From PZPK01 sp965230795 (GTDB lineage Bacteria; Pseudomonadota; Gammaproteobacteria; Pseudomonadales; Oleiphilaceae), in contig OZ246020.1 in the NCBI GenBank assembly GCA_965230795.1, positions 1,922,001 to 1,986,000 of the forward strand: 64,000 nucleotides of DNA, given 5' to 3'. Each line of letters opens with the position of its first letter. Position 1 is the stretch's first letter. The translations under genes were made by a program, and so were the position numbers. The notes under the pieces were generated by a model that saw nothing but the letters and a program-made list of their open reading frames with translations, had not been told where the DNA came from and did not search any database. Shown here in pieces: positions 59,747 to 64,000 of the stretch.

Positions 59747-60349
59747 CTATTGTACCAGGCCGGTTTCCTGGTTATAGGTGAAGGAGTCACCCGCTGGCGA
59801 TAACAGCGTGGCAGTAGGGGCCGTTTTGTTCCAGATCCAGCCGCTGAAATCACCGTCCATCAACAAGGCCGGAAGTTCACTACTGATGTCTGACTCGGGT
59901 GGCGGCGGGGGCGGACCGCCACCCGCGAATGCGCTGGGGACAAAGACAGAGAGAAACCGCTTGCTGATCAAAGCGAGCAACAACTCCTGCTGCATTGGAG
60001 AGGCCGGGAAGGGCACGCTGTGATAGCTCGCAACTGGATTGCATGTACCTGTCGTCTGATCAACCAGAGGATAGCCGGAGGCAGGATCCACTTGTATGCA
60101 TGTTCCTTCAAGACTCACATCTGGAAAAATGCCGCCGCTGGCTTTGGGTTTTTTGAGCAGGGAGGTGGAGTAAACCAGATAGACTCCTGTCTTAAAATTG
60201 CTTCTGATCGCATCAAAATTGGCTGAATCGGCTGCCTCTCCCAAGTCGGCAAAGCGGGGAACTGCCGTTGCGGCAAGAATGCCCAGGAGCACGATAGTCA
60301 GCACGAGCTCGATCAGAGTAAAACCGGTCTGTTTGTAAAGTAAATTCAT
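59747..60349 (-). CDS. Type IV pilin-like (prepilin-type) protein
   Basis: A 200-residue precursor with a short leader and the prepilin peptidase site TGFTLIELVLTIVLLGILAATAVPRF: cleavage after Gly, Glu at +5. It has a globular domain with two cysteines (GTCIQV and TGTCNP) and an unusual C-terminal insert SAFAGGGPPPPPPESD before a final segment, SGWIWNKT. Size and loop suggest an MSHA- or GspH-like minor pilin. No pilus assembly genes are adjacent, so it is an orphan in the window. Confidence 0.8.
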   Translation of the reverse strand: MNLLYKQTGFTLIELVLTIVLLGILAATAVPRFADLGEAADSANFDAIRSNFKTGVYLVYSTSLLKKPKASGGIFPDVSLEGTCIQVDPASGYPLVDQTTGTCNPVASYHSVPFPASPMQQELLLALISKRFLSVFVPSAFAGGGPPPPPPESDISSELPALLMDGDFSGWIWNKTAPTATLLSPAGDSFTYNQETGLVQ

Positions 60350-60513
60350 GGGGTTATTGTACAGTGTTTGTCTCGCTAGTAGAGAGAAGCCTCAAGGAGG
60401 CTGTGCAAAAACTAATGCGATTGTTTATACAGCGTTAAAAATTCACTCAAATTGCTCATGTATCACCTATACACTGCGCTTTTTGATGAACTTTTGCCTT
60501 GTCTAAGCTACTC

Positions 60514-62061
60514 TCATAACGTTTTTACACACCCTCCGAGACTCCGCTTTTTGCGTCGTTGCGACCAGGCCCCGAGAAAAACCAGCAGGGCAAAAGCCAG
60601 GGTATAGGTATCAGCTCCAATTAGGGCAAACGGCGTCAAGCCGGTATAAGCTTGCAGAGTACCACTGACGCTACCGGCTGCATCTTCCTGGAGTACGACA
60701 AGTTCCTCGCCCTTGGCGTTTATGATAGCGCCTGGCCCAAAGTTGGCGACGCGTATCGCTGGCCTGCCATGTTCGATGGCACGTACACGCATGGCATCCA
60801 GGTTTTGCTGAGGCAGACTGCTGCCTGCGAACCAGGCTTCATTGGCGATATTCAGCAACACATTTGCGCCAGCACGAACAATTGGTGTGTTGTCCCTGCT
60901 GAATGAGCCTTCCCAGCAAATGGAAATGCCGAACAGTGCCCCGGTGTTGGCGATCATAGACGCGTAACGTCCCAGGTGGCGGTCTTTGTCTCCAGGTACA
61001 TAGCCTTCAAGAAACCAAAGATACTCCGGAACATACTCGCCAAAAGGGACTAGATGTCGTTTACGATATTGTTGCCCACCCTCATACCCCAGGGTATATG
61101 CAATATTAAAGCGTTTGCCATCCAGTGCTGGCTGGTAGGCGCCCAGTAGCAGGGTGGTGCGGGCAAACATCGCCTGATCTGAAAATGCGTCCAAGCTGCG
61201 ATTGATGGCATTCTGATCCAGTGAAACCACGGTTTCCGGCCAGATCAATAAGTCTACCTTGCCCAGGTAGGGCTGACTCAAAGAGAGCAGTTCCTCGAGG
61301 TGAGCCTGTTGTCGCTCGGGCTGTCCTTTCTCATGTTGAGGGACTGCACTCTGAACCAGAGCAAGATCAATGTTTCGGTCGAGTGGTTGTGTCCAGTTGA
61401 GGGTTTTTAGTATGGTTCCGGAAAAAACAATGACGAGCCCCGCCCCCAACAGGATGCTTGCTTTACCGAAGGCCTTTGACCGCAAAGACTGAATACCCAG
61501 TGCGAGACAACACACGATAACCATGTTCGGGAAGGAGCTGCCCACCTCTCCGAACAGGGGTAAATAACCAGCCATCGGCATATCGAGTTGACTAAGACCC
61601 AGGCTCATCCAGGGGCCACCCCCAAATGCCTGAAAACGAATATCCTCAATCACCGCCCACAAAGCCGGCAGTAAAATAATAGTCTTATAGCCTAAGTCAC
61701 GAAGATAACCGCCTAGCCAGCAGAACACGGCAGGTGCGAGTGCACAGGCTCCGGTGATCAAGAGATGACCACCCAGAGCCGCTGGCCATGAATAGCCAAT
61801 ATGTACCACCAGGGTTTGAGCAAACCAGTAAGAACCGATGCAGAAATAACCAATGCCGAAAGCAAGTCCGCGAAAAATACGGGCGTTGGCGTCCGCCTGC
61901 TGGCACGTCCAGATTAACGGCAGCAACAGTGGATAAATGAGCCATCCTGCGTTCCATGGCGCATAGGCAAACATCATCATGGCACCGGCGCAGAAATGGA
62001 CAAGCAGATTAGCAGGTGGTGAGAGCGTGGTGATGGGAATATCCTTATTGTTGTCGATCAA
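60514..62061 (-). CDS. lnt: Apolipoprotein N-acyltransferase
   Basis: A 515-residue inner-membrane enzyme that adds the third acyl chain to lipoproteins. The N-terminal third holds several membrane helices. The nitrilase-fold periplasmic domain has Glu in LLIWPETVVS, Lys in YRKRHLVPFGEYVPEY and the nucleophile Cys in GISICWEGSFS, with a C-terminal helix. The usual lnt neighbour corC/ybeX is absent and it sits next to a fatty-acid-modifying gene, so it may be a second copy. Confidence 0.9.
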   Translation of the reverse strand: MIDNNKDIPITTLSPPANLLVHFCAGAMMMFAYAPWNAGWLIYPLLLPLIWTCQQADANARIFRGLAFGIGYFCIGSYWFAQTLVVHIGYSWPAALGGHLLITGACALAPAVFCWLGGYLRDLGYKTIILLPALWAVIEDIRFQAFGGGPWMSLGLSQLDMPMAGYLPLFGEVGSSFPNMVIVCCLALGIQSLRSKAFGKASILLGAGLVIVFSGTILKTLNWTQPLDRNIDLALVQSAVPQHEKGQPERQQAHLEELLSLSQPYLGKVDLLIWPETVVSLDQNAINRSLDAFSDQAMFARTTLLLGAYQPALDGKRFNIAYTLGYEGGQQYRKRHLVPFGEYVPEYLWFLEGYVPGDKDRHLGRYASMIANTGALFGISICWEGSFSRDNTPIVRAGANVLLNIANEAWFAGSSLPQQNLDAMRVRAIEHGRPAIRVANFGPGAIINAKGEELVVLQEDAAGSVSGTLQAYTGLTPFALIGADTYTLAFALLVFLGAWSQRRKKRSLGGCVKTL

Positions 62062-62066
62062 GTCTG

Positions 62067-63287
62067 TCAGATCGCGACACAGTATAGGCGGTTAACATCT
62101 CCGGCGCGACTACCTGCGCCGCCCCCGAGATATAAGCGCCAGGCCCGAAAGGTGGCTTCACCCATCTGTGATTGCATCCAGTTCCGTTGCTGCATCATGC
62201 GCTCATACCAGGCGCAAATGGTCTTCGAGTACTGCGCCCTGAGATTGGTCACACCCATGATCTTGAAGCCGTTTGTCTCCAGCGCCTTGATGTGATCGCC
62301 AAGGGTAAACCAGTGAAATCCTGGCCAGACATATTGTTTGTTGAAAGCGATGCCGACCTGCCGATTCAGTGGCGTGCTCGAGTGATCCGCCATCAAGGCG
62401 TGGTGGAGATAGCGGCCTCCCTGTTTGATCCGGGAACGGATGTTTCGCACATAGGGAACCAGACCTCGGGGGCCAACATGACTGATCATGCCGGTGGAAC
62501 AAATGTGATCGTAAATACGCTTGTCCTGACGATAATCGCCTTCGTTAAGCTCCCATTGGTGCGATTTAAAATGTTGCAGTCTTTGCTTGCCCTCACGCAC
62601 CTGATTCGCCGAATGTGTCCAACCCACAAAGCGTCCGGGATTATGGTGTTGCAGACCGACTTCTAGCTGCCCCGCATAGCCACAGCCCACGTCGAGTAGA
62701 TGATCCCGCTCTGCCGGTGCGAGAAAGTCGACGGCATCCTTGAATTTGCGCCACTGAGCTTTTTCCAGAGAGTCATACGCATCGGGCTCACCGTCACCGG
62801 CCATGCACAGAGTGGGAATCGCAGCATTGCTGAGTGTCGGGTACTCAAACATGGCACAGGAATACGCCTGATAGCGCTTGTCCAGATACACATCGAGAAT
62901 GTTCTGGGAAATGTCATAGTGGCTCTTAACGTTCGTTGCGGCGCGGGGAATCGATTGAAAGGCATGGTTACTCAGCTGTGCACGCAGATACTGCAGCAAG
63001 GTGAGGCGAACCGGCAGGTAGTCCTTGATATCGGCCAGAATATAAAAGTTGCCTTCCAGATCCACCTCTCCGCGCAGGTACTTTTCCACCAGTGCAAAGG
63101 CATTAAGTTTTACAAAGTCTTTGGCGGCTTCTGTGGTTTTTAAATGAATGATCAGAGGCTTGTCATACCAGTGGGGCTGCTCCTGGCCAATCGTAAATTC
63201 ATGATCCTGTGGATCAATAATCCTAATCGTCCAGGGAAAGCGCTGGTAAAGACTCTGGCAGCGGTCTTGGAAGGCTTGTCTGCTCAT
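62067..63287 (-). CDS. Cyclopropane-fatty-acyl-phospholipid synthase-family methyltransferase
   Basis: A 406-residue SAM-dependent enzyme. ATG 63287 is chosen as the start; the upstream extension to 63440 has no homology. An N-terminal lipid-binding part (KLNAFALVEKYLRGEVDLEGNFY) precedes VKSHYDISQNILDVYLDKRYQAYSCAMF, a Cfa hallmark, then the SAM motif LLDVGCGYAG and GWTHSANQ. It acts on unsaturated acyl chains of phospholipids; the exact product is unknown. It lies 5 bp upstream of lnt in the same direction, so both probably form an operon. Confidence 0.87.
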   Translation of the reverse strand: MSRQAFQDRCQSLYQRFPWTIRIIDPQDHEFTIGQEQPHWYDKPLIIHLKTTEAAKDFVKLNAFALVEKYLRGEVDLEGNFYILADIKDYLPVRLTLLQYLRAQLSNHAFQSIPRAATNVKSHYDISQNILDVYLDKRYQAYSCAMFEYPTLSNAAIPTLCMAGDGEPDAYDSLEKAQWRKFKDAVDFLAPAERDHLLDVGCGYAGQLEVGLQHHNPGRFVGWTHSANQVREGKQRLQHFKSHQWELNEGDYRQDKRIYDHICSTGMISHVGPRGLVPYVRNIRSRIKQGGRYLHHALMADHSSTPLNRQVGIAFNKQYVWPGFHWFTLGDHIKALETNGFKIMGVTNLRAQYSKTICAWYERMMQQRNWMQSQMGEATFRAWRLYLGGGAGSRAGDVNRLYCVAI

Positions 63288-63495
63288 GTAATTGTCGGGT
63301 GGGTTGAAAGAACTGGCTGCGATTATAGTGCCCGATCCTGATCTCTTTAAAGCTATGCAAAAAAATAAGCTGATAAGTAAGCGCACGTACCCTGATGGCA
63401 CTGCAAGAGATCTGAACAATGACGGACTGCGTAATCTCATAAGTGTTCCTGTCGAGCACGCCGGTCAGGCAAACCATCTAAGCGAGGTTGTTCAT

Positions 63496-64000
63496 ATGTT
63501 ACTCAATCATGCCTTCGGAATGTTTACGCACCCCGATAAAGAATGGAAGGAAATTCGAAAAGAACATGCCAGCCCGTTTCGGATTTATGCTGTTTATATC
63601 TGGATATTGGCGGCCATCAGTCCCATTTGTGCTTACATCGCTACGACCCAGATAGGCTGGCAAGCGAGTACAGAGAGCCAACTGATCAAGCTCACGCAAC
63701 AGAGTGCGTTGCAACTCAGCTTGCTGACCTACATTGCCATGCTGGTTGGTGTGTTTGGCTTGGGCTGGATGATCGACTGGATGGCAAAAACCTACGGCAG
63801 TCAACATGACGACTATGCGGCCAACGGGATTGCCCTGGCTGCCTACTCCTGCACACCTTTGTTTCTCGCTGGCTTCGCCGTGCTGTACCCGGTGCCATGG
63901 GTGAACATGTGTATATTTCTGGTCGCCGCAGTTTACGCAGGCTACCTGATCTACGATGGCTTGCCCATTGTCATGGGCATTACCAAAGAACAGGCGATTA
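63496..64000 (+). CDS. Yip1-family membrane protein, truncated by the window end
   Basis: The first 168 codons of a rightward gene starting at ATG 63496. It begins MLLNHAFGMFTHPDKEWKEI, the usual amphipathic start of Yip1-like proteins, followed by at least four membrane helices (FRIYAVYIWILAAISPICAY; LTYIAMLVGVFGLGWMI; AYSCTPLFLAGFAVLY; VNMCIFLVAAVYAGYLIY). The late YDGLPIVMGITKEQA stretch is family-typical. Function is not known. Confidence 0.75.
   Translation, partial: MLLNHAFGMFTHPDKEWKEIRKEHASPFRIYAVYIWILAAISPICAYIATTQIGWQASTESQLIKLTQQSALQLSLLTYIAMLVGVFGLGWMIDWMAKTYGSQHDDYAANGIALAAYSCTPLFLAGFAVLYPVPWVNMCIFLVAAVYAGYLIYDGLPIVMGITKEQAI

Noticed and set aside
63288..63440. N-terminal extension of the Cfa-type gene
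   Set aside because: The extension is not related to the family and the sequence from ATG 63287 begins the recognisable protein.

Overview
The window is a contiguous piece of a gammaproteobacterial chromosome. I cannot name the genus. GltX with a PTGDPHVGT class I signature followed directly by tRNA-Ala and tRNA-Glu, the gltA / sdhCDAB / sucAB-lpd-sucCD block and a DUF1631-GGDEF-EAL protein look Pseudomonadales/Oceanospirillales-like. A Maf-type flagellin glycosylation locus, a PEP-CTERM protein and an alginate-export-type outer-membrane protein fit a free-living, polar-flagellated, probably aquatic bacterium. Gene density is high, and I see no phage, IS element, CRISPR array or rRNA operon.

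Layout. 0-13 kb: MFS transporter, outer-membrane barrel, small lipoprotein, metallo-hydrolase, gltX with two tRNAs, an orphan 58-residue protein, a two-domain pterin-synthase-like protein, a degenerate GGDEF/EAL hybrid, an acyltransferase and a TIGR04282-type glycosyltransferase. 13.4-22.4 kb: a tight rightward operon for a pseudaminic-acid-type sugar (pseB, pseC, pseF, pseG, pseI). It also carries a second NeuB-family synthase, a PIG-L deacetylase, two formyltransferase-like proteins and a small methyltransferase, but no recognisable PseH. 22.4-34.9 kb: TPR-methyltransferase, flagellin A, a repeat block, the Maf flagellin glycosyltransferase, flagellin B, flaG, fliD and fliS. 34.9-39.5 kb: htpX and ibpA with heat-shock promoter matches, rdgC, a glutaredoxin-like protein, yaaA and an acyltransferase. 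39.6-53 kb: TCA-cycle block (gltA leftward; sdhCDAB, sucAB, lpdA, sucCD rightward). 53-64 kb: PEP-CTERM protein, a three-gene phosphorelay, acyltransferase, pilin-like protein, lnt, a Cfa-type methyltransferase and a truncated membrane protein.

How it fits together. The sugar operon should supply CMP-activated nonulosonic acid, Maf should attach it to flagellin, and FlaG/FliD/FliS handle filament length, capping and export. Promoter reading suggests split control: RpoN (sigma-54) matches precede flagellin A and the TPR-methyltransferase, and FliA (sigma-28) matches precede flagellin B and fliD.

The most interesting points are the unusual acyl-modification gene set of the sugar operon (formyl rather than acetyl transfer, a deacetylase, two synthases), a probable CTG start codon behind a perfect Shine-Dalgarno, the split sigma-factor control of two giant flagellins, and a leftward intrinsic terminator near 53.9 kb with no gene to terminate. 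Functional statements rest on motif recognition by eye; no database search was run.
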